64,000 nucleotides of DNA from the NCBI RefSeq assembly GCF_008728515.1, contig NC_044996.1:127401595-127465594 (forward strand). The letters run 5' to 3'. The notes beneath the pieces were generated by a model. That model was not told the origin of the DNA, did no database searches, and was given only the letters and a program-made list of their open reading frames with translations. The translations under genes were made by a program, and so were the position numbers. This stretch comes from Papio anubis (taxonomy: Eukaryota; Chordata; Mammalia; Primates; Cercopithecidae). Shown in pieces: positions 44,166 through 56,300 of the stretch. Numbering within the stretch: the stretch's first letter is position 1; each line of letters opens with the position of its first letter.

Positions 44166-45641
44166 AGCAGCTGAAAGTGGACCGGGGGCAGGAGGGCTGG
44201 CAGTGGACCACGCGGGAGTTGCTGTCAGAGTTCCGGGGCAGCCTGTGTGCTTTCATCCAGACTGGTGGCCGCAGGAACAGTGTGGGGATGCCAGCAGCAA
44301 CGGGGAGCCACCAGGGAGGAGGGTGGGAGGCTGCTGCCTTTGGGCTTGTCTGTCCAGGCTTCGAGCAGGGGCCCACCCCACCCTGCCCCCGTAACCACGA
44401 ACTCTGACAAGGCAGAAGAGGCCTTCCTAGATCACCACCCACTTGAGTTGCATTTAGAGGCCCAGCTATATCTGATTTCAATTTCTTGGGCTAATTTATA
44501 CCCCACTATAAACAAACTCTTGTAAAAGTTGAGAACCAGCAAGGATAAAGAAGCTGTGTTTTCATTATAGTTGTTTTTCTTCTGATGGGTTTCTGAAGTG
44601 AGTTTTCCAATAGCAGTAGACCCCAAATTTTTGGCCTCGGGAGATCTGGAAGGTGCTATATTGGGGAGGAGGTGAGGGGGGCAATTCAGCAAGAGCCTGC
44701 TGGTGCTTGGCTCTGTGCTGGGGTCTTTCACTAGCATTGAATCGGGGGAAGGGGGAAGTTTTGCCCCTTTTTCCCCCAGGGGCCTTGGAGTTTAACCGAA
44801 ATTCACAGCATGGTGCAATGTGGGAAAATGTAAACATGTTTATAAAAGTTGGCTGTGTGGCCAGGCTAAGTCTCAAACTCCAGTCAGTTGCTACCTAAAT
44901 CTCCTTGTTCAACTGATGTTTCCATATCAAGCTATTCTGTAATTCTAGCTTTTTATTTTACTTTGGGCATTTGGGGTGATTTGGTGTTTTAAGTGTTAAT
45001 TTTCTGAAAGCTCCATTTTCTCCACTTCAAATTGTTGCTAACTTGGGATCCAGTATGATGTTTAATTAACCTCAAGTAAACTACTAAGAGGAGCCTGATC
45101 CGGGATTGTCTTTACCCTTTTGTGTTTTGTTTTTATTTTCTAATTTTCATTTCAGAACGTTCAGAATTGGTTTTCCCACCTTTTCAGTGCTAGATCCGCC
45201 AACGGTTTGGTTCCTTTGTGGGTTCAGTTCTTTATGTCACCACCTAGTGTTCACTGATGACTTGTAATTGCGGGGGATTTGTGTCTCAAAAACTTCAAAT
45301 GAGTTGCCTGTGCTTTAATTCCAAGTTCTTTCTTTCAGACGTGGTAGTCAAAATGAGAGGTTATTGAATAAGTACACATTACTTTTAATATATATATGTA
45401 AGTGGGTTCTGTGTTTATGATTGCTGAGGGATTACTTTTAAATGTTCTCTTTCAGTCTCTAGTTAAATGTAGTTTATAAATAGTTGCTGTGGATTTGGCT
45501 CCTTTAAAATATTCTGGTAGAAACAGATTATTTTTAATTCTAAAGTTTATGCCAGTAGCAATTTACCACAGGAATAGATTCTTATGGGGGCACTGAATGC
45601 ACATTTGAGTTCACACAAAATCTATGAATAAGTTAGAAAAG
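44166..45641. other. Unrecognised; G+C-rich block at 44.17-44.42 kb
   Basis: The first 250 bases are G+C-rich with several CpGs, giving overlapping frames in at least five registers. That pattern is compositional, not coding. They may be the 5' part of the adjacent LTR. From 44.5 kb the sequence is A/T-rich and unrecognised. Confidence 0.35.
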
Positions 45642-45808
45642 TTGGTTGGGTGCAGTGGATCACGCCTGTAATCCAAGCTCCTTAGGAGGCTGAGGTGGGA
45701 GAATTGCTTGAGACGGGGTTTGTGGTGAGCTAAGATCGCATCACTGCACTCCAGCCTGGGTAACAGAGTGAGACAATGCCTATTTAAAAATTAAAAAAAA
45801 AAAAAAAA
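45642..45808 (+). mobile_element. Alu, plus strand, internally deleted
   Basis: 'gttgggtgcagtggatcacg' leads straight to the end of an arm ('cactgcactccagcctgggt') and an A tail. About half an Alu is missing internally. Confidence 0.88.
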
Positions 45809-46117
45809 GTAGGGAAGTTGAGGGGCAGTGAGTGTCTGTTCTGCCTCTGGCTCTTTTCTCCCACCCAATATACCCGTCACTCACTTGTAAATAAAGACAA
45901 ATCAAATGCTGTTTACAATCCTTTTTCTGGGCCTTTGTTACTTGTTTCCGAGTTGCCAGATCTGAAGCTTAAAGCTGTTCCTGGCCCTTGCTGGAGTTTC
46001 ACCCCTGATTCTGACTCCCCATGCCCAGCCAGCTGTGGAAGGAAGCTGAGCCTGAGTCTGGCCCCTCATTTAGGGGTTAGTCACTTGGGTAGTGCCTCAA
46101 TTCGTGCAGAGGAAGGC
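45809..46117. other. No recognised feature
   Basis: The 115-residue frame 45818-46165 (+) begins in the Alu flank and has no domain. Confidence 0.3.
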
Positions 46118-46265
46118 TGTTATGGACCAAATTGTGTTCCTTCCCTCTCCAAATCCATATGCTGATGCCCTAGCCTCGAATGTGATTGTATTCGGAGATA
46201 GTGCTTTTGAGGAGGTGATGGAAGTTAAACAAGGTCATAAGGGTGGGGCTTTAGTCATTCCCTGT
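46118..46265 (+). mobile_element. MaLR (MLT1-like) LTR fragment, plus strand
   Basis: 'accaaattgtgttccttccc', 'aaatccatatgctgatgccc' and 'gaatgtgattgtattcggag' follow the start of MLT1/MST LTRs in sense orientation. The rest is lost. Confidence 0.7.
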
Positions 46266-46589
46266 TTCCAGGCCCATGACTCCTCTCTCAGTATTGACCA
46301 TTTGAAGCTCCACTATAAACAAGGCCCACGAAGGGACAACTGCACCTCAAAGTGGCCAGCAGTAAAAGGAACCTGCATCTTAAGGATCAGGAGTTCAATG
46401 GAGAGGGTTCATTGCTAAGCAGTCCTCAAATGTGAATGCCCCCCAGCAACCCACAGACCAAGCATCCTGGGCTCTTGTCCTCAAAATGGCAGGTTGTGGT
46501 TGTTGGTGACAATGAGGTGTGAAGGGGAAGCCTTTACTCCAAAGCAAGGGGAACCTGATTAGAACCAGCTAGAAGCCCCCCACCACTAC
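46266..46589. other. No recognised feature
   Basis: Unique-looking spacer before an L1 head. Confidence 0.35.
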
Positions 46590-48190
46590 CATCATAAAAG
46601 ATTTGGGAGAGACATCATCAAGATGGCTGAGTAGGGGTGCCCAACATTCACCATCTCCACAAAGAAGGATGAAAAGAACAAGTAGATAATCACATGTAGA
46701 ATAGAGCATCCAGGGGAGAACACTGGAATTCAACAAGGAAATGCCAAAGACCCTCTGAGGCATGGAAACTTGGGATGGCAGCATAGAGAAGAAAGTGAAG
46801 CACCTGACTAGCATCTGCTTGGAGCCAAGAGGAACTCCCCATTGCAGGGAAAAAGTAAGTGGGAGATCTCCAGTAGTCCACATTCCCTCCACATATACCT
46901 GCAACCCCAGCTTTAGGAGAGCCCCACAGTCCTCACAGGCCCTGAGCCCAGTGTAGGGAGCTTCCTGGAGTCCATGCAACTGCATTACTTCAGAAAGGGA
47001 ATTCACATTGGGGCCCCTCCCCACCCCACTCCCCAGGACCCAGAATGCTGTAAGCATGATGCCATTTTGAGGATGGAGTCACTGCTGGAGTGCTCGGGGT
47101 CCCAATAGCTCCTGTATCTTCACATCCCTGGAGCCACAATGTCATCCTAACACACTCACACAAAGAAATTGAAAAGGACACAAAAAATGGAAATACACTC
47201 CATGTTCATGGATTGGACTGCCCCAAATGATCTATAGATTCAATGTTATCTCTATCAAAATACTGAGGTCGTTTTTCCCAGAAACAGAAAAAACATCTTA
47301 AATTTTGCATAGAACCACAAAAGACCCTGATTAGCCAGAGCAACCCTGAGCAAAAAGAAGAAAGCTGGAGGCATCACACTACCTGACTTCAAAATATACT
47401 ACAAAGCTATAGTAACCAAAACATCATGGTATAAAAACAGATATAGACCCATGGAACAGTATAGAGAGTCCAGAAATAAATCCCCCATATACAGCCAACT
47501 GACTTTCAACAAGGGCACCAAGAACATATATGTTGGGGAAAGGACAGTCTCTTCAATAAGTGGTGCAGGGAAAACTGGATATTCATATACAGAAGAATGA
47601 AACTATGACCCTATCTCTAATCATATACAAAAATCAATTCAAAATAGACTAAAGACTTAAATGTAAGTCCCAAAACTATAAAGCCACTAGAAGAAAACAA
47701 AGGGGAAATGCTTCAGGACATTGGTCTCGGCAAAGATTTTTATGGCTAAGACTTTAAAAGCACAGATAGCAAAAGCAAAAATAGGCAAAAGGGATTGTAT
47801 CAAACTAAAAAGTTTCTGTACAGCAAAGAAAACAACAGGGTGAAGAGACAACTCCTTGAATGGGAGAAAGTATTTGCAAGATATTCATCTGACAAGGAAT
47901 TAATATCCAGAATATGCAAGGAACTAAAACCATTCAACAGTGGAAAAACAAATAATTCAATTAAAAAATGAGCAAATGATCTGAATAGATATTTCTCAAA
48001 AGAAGACATACAAATGGCCAACAAGTATATGAAAAAATGCTCAGTATCACTGATTTTTATGGAAATGTAAATTAAAACCACAATGAGATACTATGTCACT
48101 CAGTTAGAATGGCTACTATCAAAAAGACAAAAAATAACAAATACCAGCAAAGATGTAGAGAAAAGGGAACTCTTATATACTATTGGGAAT
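46590..48190 (+). mobile_element. L1 with 5'UTR fused to late ORF2 (internal deletion)
   Basis: 46598 onward is an L1 5'UTR head ('catcaagatggctgagtagg'). At about 47160 it passes directly into ORF2 C-terminal sequence ('agaaattgaaaaggacacaa', 'ccatgttcatggattggact', 'ggagggcatcacactacc'-like) and continues to about 48190, stopping before the 3'UTR. ORF1 and most of ORF2 are missing. The same ORF2 segment is present at 10.2 kb. Confidence 0.88.
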
Positions 48191-48685
48191 GTGATGATGT
48201 GGCTGGGTTAGGATAGTGGCCAAGGAGAGACTTGGATCATGGAAAGGTCAGGGACTTGTCCAAATCCAGGCTCTACCTTACCTTCCTCTTCCCTGCAGAT
48301 TAGGTGAACCCCAGGAGATGGCTCAGCCCATCAAGGCCAGAAGCTTCTTAAGGGCCTGTCTATCCATGCTGTATGACTCAGTGGCAGGTTAGCCTTACAG
48401 CTTGCCATCCAGACTTGACCTGGTGTCCTTTGTCTGGTTTTTGGCCTAGTTTCTTGTACAAGTATGCTGAATCATGCTCAGGACTTCTGCTGCCTCTTAA
48501 GACTGGAGCCCTGATTTGTTTGTATTTGTCTTCCCAGTTTCTTCCCTCCCTTCCCTGGCATGGCACCCTATTTAGATTAAATAAAGAAATGTATATACAG
48601 AAACTGCAAATTGTCCCCCAATAGCCACTCTCCCTTTCTTCTGAAACATTAAAGCTCCTGATTTTTAGTTAGGTATACTTCTGTG
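48191..48685. other. No recognised feature
   Basis: Unique-looking. The 83-residue frame at 48373-48624 has no domain. Confidence 0.35.
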
Positions 48686-49055
48686 TCTTAGTCCATTTTG
48701 TTCTGCTATAGCAGAATACCCAAGACTGGATAATTTATAATAAATAGAAGTTTATTTGGCTCATGGTTTTGGAGGCTGGGAAGTCCAAGAGTCATGGTGT
48801 CAGCAACTGGTGAGGGCCTTTGTGCTGTCATTCCATGGTGGAAACCGGAAGGGCAGAGTGTAAGAGTGAAAGAATGAGAGGGGGCCGAATTCACTTCTCT
48901 AACAAACCCACTTTTGCGATGACTAACTCATTCCCAAGATAATGATATTAATCCATTATTAATCACCTCTTATAGTTCCCACATCTCAACATTGTTGCAT
49001 TGGAGATTAAGTTTCCAACAAATGAACTTTGGAAGACATATTCAAATAGCATTCC
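48686..49055 (-). mobile_element. MaLR (MST/MLT1-like) LTR, minus strand
   Basis: 'tcttagtccattttgttctg', 'caagactggataatttataa' and 'ggctcatggttttggaggct' are the reversed 3' half of an MST/MLT1-type LTR. The rest is diverged. Confidence 0.75.
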
Positions 49056-49059
49056 ATGA

Positions 49060-49275
49060 CACTAGGTGTGGCCGTATAACTAAGTTCTGGCCTATGGGAT
49101 ATGAGTAGAAAAGATGTGTCCCTCTTCCCACTTGCAGGAATGTGGGCCTAGGGAGGAGTCATCAAAGAGATGAAGCCTGGGCCCTTGATAACTTCATTAA
49201 ATGGAGCCACCACACCAATTTGGACTTTTATGTGAGTCAGAAACAAACGTCTGTCTTGTTTAAGCCACCGTCCTT
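49060..49275 (+). repeat. Ancient interspersed repeat (same family as 57.5 kb)
   Basis: 'ctaggtgtggccgtataact', 'aagttctggcctatgggata' and 'gtcttgtttaagccacc' match the paragraph at 57.5-57.9 kb. Confidence 0.6.
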
Positions 49276-49311
49276 TGGACCTTGTTTTGAATGCTACTGA
49301 AGTCATTTCTT

Positions 49312-49613
49312 TCTTTTTTCTTTTTTTTTTTGAGATGGAGTCTGGCTCTGTCACCCAGGCTGGAGTGCAGTGGCCGGATCTCAGCTCACTGCAAGCTCCA
49401 CCTCCAGGGTTTACGCCATTCTCCTGCCTCAGCCTCCTGAGTAGCTGGGACTACAGGCACCCGCCACCTTGCCCGGCTAGTTTTTTGTATTTTTTAGTAG
49501 AGACAGGGTTTCACCGTGTTAGCCAGGATGGTCTCGATCTCCTGACCTCGTGATCCGCCCGTCTCAGCCTCCCAAAGTGCTGGGATTACAGGCTTGAGCC
49601 ACCGCGCCCGGCC
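49312..49613 (-). mobile_element. Young AluY (Old World monkey AluYR-like), minus strand, perfect target duplication
   Basis: Close to AluY consensus throughout, with 'cccggctagttttttgtatt' and 'ggcttgagccaccgcgcccg', variants I associate with cercopithecine AluYR. 'tactgaagtcatttctt' flanks it perfectly at 49295-49311 and 49614-49630. The best lineage marker in the window. Confidence 0.95.
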
Positions 49614-49630
49614 TACTGAAGTCATTTCTT

Positions 49631-50185
49631 CCCCAATAGGGTTGTAGTCATGTTATAATCTTTCCTGAATGCCTATATGTGCTAGACACTTCTACAAGTT
49701 TGAGATCACAACACACTAAAGACCTGAGGTAGACTAATCACCTTATATTTATGGATGATGACTTAGTCTCAAGTGTCAATGAAAGGATCTGAGATTTCTC
49801 CAAAGTCTGTGTGACCCCAAATCCCTGACATTTCTGCACTAAGCCTCATAGCAGGTGATACAAATTCAGGTGTTTTGAATTTTATTAAATATATAACAGT
49901 GAGTAGAAGTCAAAAGGAAATTTGGATTTGCAAAAGGAAATCTGGGCTCTAAGAAGGCAACTAGAGCAATACATGTCAAGCTTGAATGTGCAAATGAATC
50001 TTCTGGGGATGATCCATTCCTACCCAAAAACACAGGAGGAAAAGCAAAGAATGTGAGAGCCCAATCTCTTTAGCTCCTGGAATTGGCCTGAGCAGCCAAC
50101 AGCTAATAATAAACCCTTGTGTTCTAATATTAGTTTCACTTTGCAGAATCTCCTAGGATGAGGTTAGTTTAAGTGGATAGGTGTC
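49631..50185. other. No firm feature; possible worn MIR at 49.66-49.85 kb
   Basis: 'ccttatatttatggatgatg' and 'gtctgtgtgacccc' hint at a reversed MIR, too diverged to call. Confidence 0.3.
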
Positions 50186-50374
50186 AAGCAGGGGCTCTCA
50201 AAGTGTGGTCCCTGAACCAGCAGCAACAGCATCACCGGGAACTTACTGAAACTGCTGATTATCAGACTCTACCCCAGACCCACTGAATCAGAAACTCTAG
50301 GGTTGAGGTACAGGGGTCTTGGGATTTCTCCAGGGGATTCTGATGTGCGCTGAAATTTAAGAAACACTGGTGTG
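50186..50374 (-). mobile_element. MER5A-type hAT element, minus strand, near full length
   Basis: 'ctctcaaagtgtggtccctg', 'cagcaacagcatcaccggga' and 'ctgatgtgcgctgaaattta' followed by 'gaaacactgg' give a near complete MER5A (about 189 bp). Confidence 0.9.
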
Positions 50375-50544
50375 GAAGAAAAAGCTTGGGAAGAGGCAGT
50401 TAAAAACATAATGGAATAAAAGTCTTCAGCTGGAAATTGGAAAATCTACCGTCCAATCCTAGCTGTCTCCTTGTTCATAAAATGAAGATGAGATCACTGA
50501 CATCACTAAATGATTTGCAGAATTAAACACACTGCTGTTTTTGA

Positions 50545-50775
50545 GAGGCAACATAACATAGTGGTTAAAAGCACAGATTCTAGAGCAGAGTCTGGGTTCA
50601 AATACTGGCTCTCAGTTATTAGATGGACAAATCACTCCTTTGTTATCTGTTAATGAAGGGGGTAATAGCAGCATACCTATCTCATATGGTTGCAAGGGTG
50701 AAATGAGCTAACAACATTTGCAAAGCACTTAGAAGAGTGTTTGGCAACAAGTGTCATATAAGTGTTTGTTAAATC
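50545..50775 (+). repeat. MIR, plus strand, near full length
   Basis: 'aacatagtggttaaaagcac', 'gagcagagtctgggttcaaa' and the end 'aagcacttagaagagtgttt' match MIR from its head to near its 3' end. Confidence 0.9.
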
Positions 50776-50789
50776 ATATATCTATGTGC

Positions 50790-50843
50790 ATCTACCTATC
50801 TATCTATCTATCTATCTATCTATGATCTATCTATCTATCTATC
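50790..50843. repeat. (TATC)n microsatellite
   Basis: Two runs of TATC separated by one 'gatc' slip. Likely polymorphic. Confidence 0.95.
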
Positions 50844-51279
50844 GTGCTTGGTGCATGCAGTGACTATTCAGAAAGTATCTTTTATTTGAGAAAGAAAATG
50901 GAGCAAACTGGGACGAATAAGAAGAGGTTGTTAACTGCCAGAGGTCTAGAGAACACCCCCGCTTCCCACATGAATCCCTATCCCCACTCTCAAGGGGCCT
51001 CTCCCAGTGCAACCTGGAGATGTGTAAGAATTGTCTGTCTGCCATGGTGTGATTCAGCATTTGGTGGAAATTGTCTTCTGGAGGAACTGGCATCTCTGCA
51101 AAAGGTCCATTCAGACTTAAGAGTGTAGAAACCTGGCTAGTGCAGCTGAAGGTAGCTCTGCCATTTCTCTAGGGGACTTAGTGGATTCTGGGGACCTCAT
51201 GGGGGTTAGGATCACAAGAGACCCCTGTCAGAGGAGCTGAAGGAATGAGGGGCTGGTGCTGTATAAAATGCAGCTCTTT
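50844..51279. other. No recognised feature
   Basis: Overlapping frames on both strands (50839-51128) show no domain. Confidence 0.35.
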
Positions 51280-52135
51280 TAAAATTTCTATTTATTTTTT
51301 AAACAATTGTACTGAGGCATACTTTACACACAAAAATCACCCATTTTAAGAGCACAGCTTAGTGATTTAAGAAACATTTACCAAGTTGTGCAACCATCAT
51401 TATAATCCAGTTTTAGAACATTCCCAGCACCCACATAAGATCTCTCATGTCTGTTTACAATTTAACCTATTTTCCCACCCCTAGCCCGAGGCAATCACCA
51501 ATCTACTTTCTGTCTCTATAGATTTGCCTATTCTGGACATTTCATAGAAATGGAGTCATATAATATGTGGTCTTTTGGATCTGGCTTCTTTCACTTAGCA
51601 TAATGTTATTTCTGAAATTCATTCATGTTCTCTAGCATGTATCATTTTATTCCCTCTTATTATTGAATAGCTTTCTGTTGTTACAGCTGTACCACATTTT
51701 GTCTATCCATTCACCAGTTGGATATTTGGGTTGTTTCCACATTTTTGGCTATCGTGAATAATGGTACTATGAACATTTACATGCAAATCTTTGTGTGGAC
51801 ATATGTTTTCATTTCTCTTGGGTAGATACCTAGGAGTGGAATTGCTGGGTCATAAGGTAAATTTAGGTTTCAAGTTTAAAGAAACTAATGAACTGTTTTC
51901 CATTTCACATTCTCACCAATAACATATGAGGGTTCCAGTTTCTCCATATTCTCACCAACATTTGTCATTGTCTTCTTTTTAAAATTATAGCCATTTTAGT
52001 GGGACGTGAAACACTATCTCATTGTGGTGTCAATATGCATTTTCCTGATGACTAATGATGTTGAGCATCTTTTGAAATGTGCTTATTTGCCATTCATATA
52101 TCTTCTTTGCTGAAATGTCTACCCAAATATATAAA
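51280..52135 (-). mobile_element. L1M LINE fragment, minus strand, 3' region
   Basis: 'tttggatctggcttctttca', 'cttagcataatgttatttct', 'tcaccagttggatatttggg' and 'cttgggtagatacctaggag' are reversed L1M 3' ORF2/3'UTR phrases. Confidence 0.88.
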
Positions 52136-53038
52136 ATGTTGGGTTTAAAAGTAGATAGGAGGTGGCTACCACCTTACTCTGCCCTTGGGTACCCAGGCAG
52201 GAGGACTATCTCCAAGGTGAGTTTGAGTCCCTGAGACTGGCAGTAGACCAGGGTTTCCAGGAGGCTAACACACGCCTGCATCGGCCACTTTCAACCTTTT
52301 CACCTGAGGATTAAGGACGAATTCTGTAAACTGCTGAACTAGAGAAAAGGTGCACTGGTTAAAATAGATGCTTGATTTTTTGTGTGAATTATATTTTTCC
52401 TTTTCCTTTTCTTATTTTATAGAAAATTAATCTTCTGTAAAAAGCAATCACCAAGCTAAGGTTGGATTTATTTAGCTGTTATTAAGATATGTGTGTATTT
52501 TAGAAAATGGAGATTTCTGTTGTTTTTAAATTTATGCCATTGTTTTCCTTTATTTTCATTTGCATGAGTCTGATTAACAAATGGCCACTAAGAAGGACCC
52601 TACTACTATCTTGGATGAGGAATATAGATGGCATATAGTGATTAAAAATAAATTTCTCACTACCAAGTAGCAGTAGATCATTAGTGGGATGGCACGTCGA
52701 GCTAATGGCATTAGAGATAATGGAGAAGGGGGTGATGAATGGGAGCCAGCATATTTCCTAGAACTTCAAAGTATGGCCCTGATAGGCTCAGCCGGAAAGG
52801 CTGTATTACTGAAAAGCCCAAACCACTCCTTAGTGCTTGTGGAGAATCACCACAGAGTTTACATCTGAGTTGAACCGTGAGGTCTGATGGCCAGCCCTTC
52901 CAGAATGGCCAGTCACATATTTTAGCAATATTTCTGTGAAATCCGGCCAACTCAGGGGTAGGGGAGGGACCATTCTTGTGGTAGGGGGAGGGGTCATGAT
53001 TCCAAGAGCTACTGCTACCAGGAGGATGCTACTGCTAC
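52136..53038. other. No recognised feature
   Basis: Unique-looking. Frames at 52711-53144 (-) end in the T-rich Alu tail and are incidental. Confidence 0.35.
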
Positions 53039-53328
53039 CTTTGTTGTTATTTTTTGTTGTTGTTGCTGTTGTTTTGTTTTCTTCTTCTTTTATGAGACAT
53101 AGTCTCACTCTGTCACCCAGGTTGGAGTGCAGTGATGCGATCACAGCTCACTGTAGCCTTGACCTCCCTGGGCTCAGGTGATCTTCCCCACTCAGCCTCC
53201 CGAGTAGCTGAGACCATAAGGTTTCACCATGTTGCCTAGGGTGGTCTCGAAAACCTGGGCTCAAGTGATCTGCTGGCCTCAGCCTCCCAAAGTGCTGGGT
53301 TTACAGGCATGTGCCACTGGGCCCAGCC
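53039..53328 (-). mobile_element. AluJ-like, minus strand, internally deleted, (TTG)n tail
   Basis: A (ttg)n/(ttc)n tail at 53039-53091, then 'gagacatagtctcactctgt' to 'gtgccactgggcccagcc'. The A-rich linker region between arms is deleted near 53219. Confidence 0.9.
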
Positions 53329-55283
53329 ACCATTATTTTTTGTGTTAAAACTATCTTCAGTTTAACCAATGATGGCCACTGGTTAGCAGAAGGATGCAGG
53401 AAGGATGACATAGAAATAGACTGAGGGGGACTATAGACCAGATTTCCTCCTTATTCCATCCATCTTGCCCCAAAGGTGTCAATGGATATCCTTCAATGGA
53501 ACACAAAGGAGTGGACCCCAGCCACAAGGGCTATATACATAACTTGGTTTATTCATTTTAAAAATAAACATGGTAATAATAATTATGTAGTAGAATTGAT
53601 GTGAGATAAAATGTATGCATTGTGCCAGAAGAAAGTAGGCACTCAGTAAACAGGTTGTCATTATGCTGTGCTGACATGTGTTGAGTGTTTAGCTTGTAAG
53701 CCACAAAGAGCACATAGTTGCAGATTTTCCATCCTGTTGATTAATTCGTTGATTGAGGCATTTCCTGAACACACATTTAAAAATATGTACTATGTAGCAA
53801 CAATATTTCTGGGTGCAGAGAATGCAAAGATGCATAAAACAGTGTCTCTATCCTCAAGTTGTTAAACATTAGTTGGGAAGTTAATTCTGGAAGACTGTGT
53901 CAATGACTCTGACAGACGGTTGAGAAAAGTACCATTGGGGGACAGAAAAGGAAGTGATCCACCTGGGGGCAAGGAGGGAGCAAGAGTCATGGAAGATAGT
54001 CCAAAAAATGTGATATTTGAGCTGGGCTTTCAAGGATGGATAGGAGTTCAGTAGGTAGTGATGGCAGGGAGAACATTTTTAGTAGATGAAATAGGAAATA
54101 GCATGGACCTAGTCACAAGAGTATGTATTTGGAGAACTTTAAATATCCAACTATTATAGAGTGGGCATAGGTTTGAGTGGTAGCAGGGTTCGGAGGGTAT
54201 GAACTGGAAATATATTTCGGAGTGAGATTTCACAAGGCCCTAAATGACATTTAAGGACTTAAAGCTAAACACTGCAGGTAAAAAGAAAACAGAATGGCTT
54301 AGGAGTGGCATATTTCCCCAAATTCATAATTTATTTCAACTTGCTGGGCACAAGTTAGCTACTAAATATATCCCAGTTGTCCAATCTCTTTAGGAAAAAA
54401 TGACGTATAGAAGGAGAAATCCAAAATTTAATAGGAAACATGGTAGATCAGCTGACCTCTGACCAACGATAAAAACAAAATCCCATTACAATAAACACCA
54501 TTATAAAGACTGCTTACTACAAAGCTATTTCTAGGCAGATGGCTCAGAAACACCATATTCTTTTTATCTAGTCAAAATAACTTATGTACAATGGATAACC
54601 CAGTGCAATAAATTCTTTGTTCCCTGTGCATATAACAATCTCTTTCTATAGGGAAGGTAACTGCTGTTATACCACATGCAGGAAGAGGAGGCTGAGTTGA
54701 ACTGTCGCTGAACTCCATTTAATTTTTCTCTGTAGCTATCAATCCCCAACTATTCCTCGACTCCCTTTACCATCTCCTCCACAAAAATTCCAATCCCTTC
54801 ATCCAGAAAAGCTCATTGAGACTCCCAGTCCACCCACCTAACTTCTCAAACAAAACACCTTAATCCCGAATATCTGGAGTTCAAAAAAGGAAACCCTGTT
54901 GCTCGACAAATAAGGTGGATTCTTGCCATCTGAAGATTCAACAACTACCATTCCAACTCTTTGTGAGTGACTCTGACAGTCATTTCTATTTTTGGTGGGG
55001 CATGAATTTCAGGCACTGCAGCAAGCCTCTTACTAAGGCAAGTCCAGCCGACTGCTAGCATCTATTTCTCAAGGTGGCTTTGTTTCCTTTGCTTGTCACA
55101 TACATGTTCTTGCTCAGGAAGTTATATTTTGCTGCATTTGATGAAGGATGCTATGTTCCAGGGAAATTAACCAATTTGGAAATTCAAGAAGGTCTGATGG
55201 TTGAATACCTTAGGAATGTTAAAGACCTATTCTACTTCTTAACACTTGCCAATAGTGAGTAGGGATATGGTCCTTATCAGTGT
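53329..55283. other. No recognised gene
   Basis: 53750-53880 carries the old-repeat phrase seen at 33.3 and 57.0 kb. The rest is unrecognised. Confidence 0.35.
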
Positions 55284-55637
55284 GTGTATTAGTCCATTTT
55301 CATACTGCTGTGAAGAAATACCCATGACTGGGTAATTTATAAAGAAAAAGAGGTTTAATAGATTCACAGTTCCACATAGCTGGGGAAGTCTCACAATCAT
55401 GGCAGAAGGTGAAGGAAGAGCAAAGGCACGTCTTACATGGTGGCAGGCAAGAGTGCGAGTGCAGGGAAACTGCCCTTTACAAAACCGTAAGATCTCATGA
55501 GACTTATTCACTATCACAAGAACAAGACGGGAAAAATCCACCCCCATTATTCAATTACCTCCCACCAGGTCCCTCCCACAGCACATGGGGGTTATGGGAG
55601 CTACAATGTAAGTTGAGATTTGAGTGGGGACAGTGTG
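55284..55637 (-). mobile_element. MST/THE1-type MaLR solo LTR, minus strand
   Basis: 'gtattagtccattttcatac', 'actgggtaatttataaagaa', 'agatctcatgagacttattc' and 'tcccaccaggtccctcccac' give an almost full reversed MST-type LTR. No internal sequence. 3' end 'tgagtggggacagtgtgtg'. Confidence 0.93.
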
Positions 55638-55644
55638 TGTATGT

Positions 55645-56300
55645 TTTTTTAATCCTTATTTTTGAAAATAAAATTTCAAGCTCATAGAAAAATGGCAGGA
55701 ACAGTATCATGAACTTCCATAAGCTTTCACCTAGATGTACCTATTAACATTTTTCAGAAAATAGGACAATTATGAGTCAAAGTAATAAGTGAGACAGGGT
55801 ATTGGTTAGTCTAACAGTCTCCTGAATCTCACTCTATGTGTATGCACATTGTTATGCATTATTATTATTATTATTTACAGAACAATTTGAGGTTAACTTG
55901 CAGGCATCATGACTTTTTACCTCTAAATATTTCAGTATGTAATGGCATACTTTTTCAAAACCACAGTGCAATTATGAATTCTGGAAATTGAGCGTTGATA
56001 TACTACCATTAACTAGTAGCACATCCATATTCAAATTTTGCTGATTGTTTCAATACTATCCTTTAGAGCAATTTAAAAAACTATCCATGTCCCAACCTAA
56101 GATAAAGCATTGCATTCAGTTGTAATGTTTTTAGTCCTCTTTAATCTGGAACAGCTCCTCAGTCTGTCTTTGTTTTTCATGACATTGACTTATCTTGAAG
56201 AGTATAGTCTTATTATTTCATAGAATGTTCCTTGTTTTGCATTTGTCTAATACTTCCTTAAGATTGGATTCAGGTTATGTATGGTGGGCTGGAACTTTAC
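55645..56300 (-). mobile_element. L1M 3'UTR fragment, minus strand
   Basis: 'catagaaaaatggcaggaac', 'ttaatctggaacagctcctc' and 'aagattggattcaggttatg' match the 3'UTR of older L1M elements in reverse. An (att)n run interrupts at 55857. Confidence 0.65.

Noticed and set aside
44164..44525. Cluster of five overlapping frames
   Set aside because: Explained by G+C-rich composition with few stop codons.
46569..47057. 162-residue minus-strand open frame, the longest in the window
   Set aside because: It lies antisense to an L1 5'UTR remnant. No domain recognised and no support for a separate gene.
50786..50843. Regular short repeats that could suggest a CRISPR-like array
   Set aside because: A simple TATC tandem repeat without spacers, in a primate genome.
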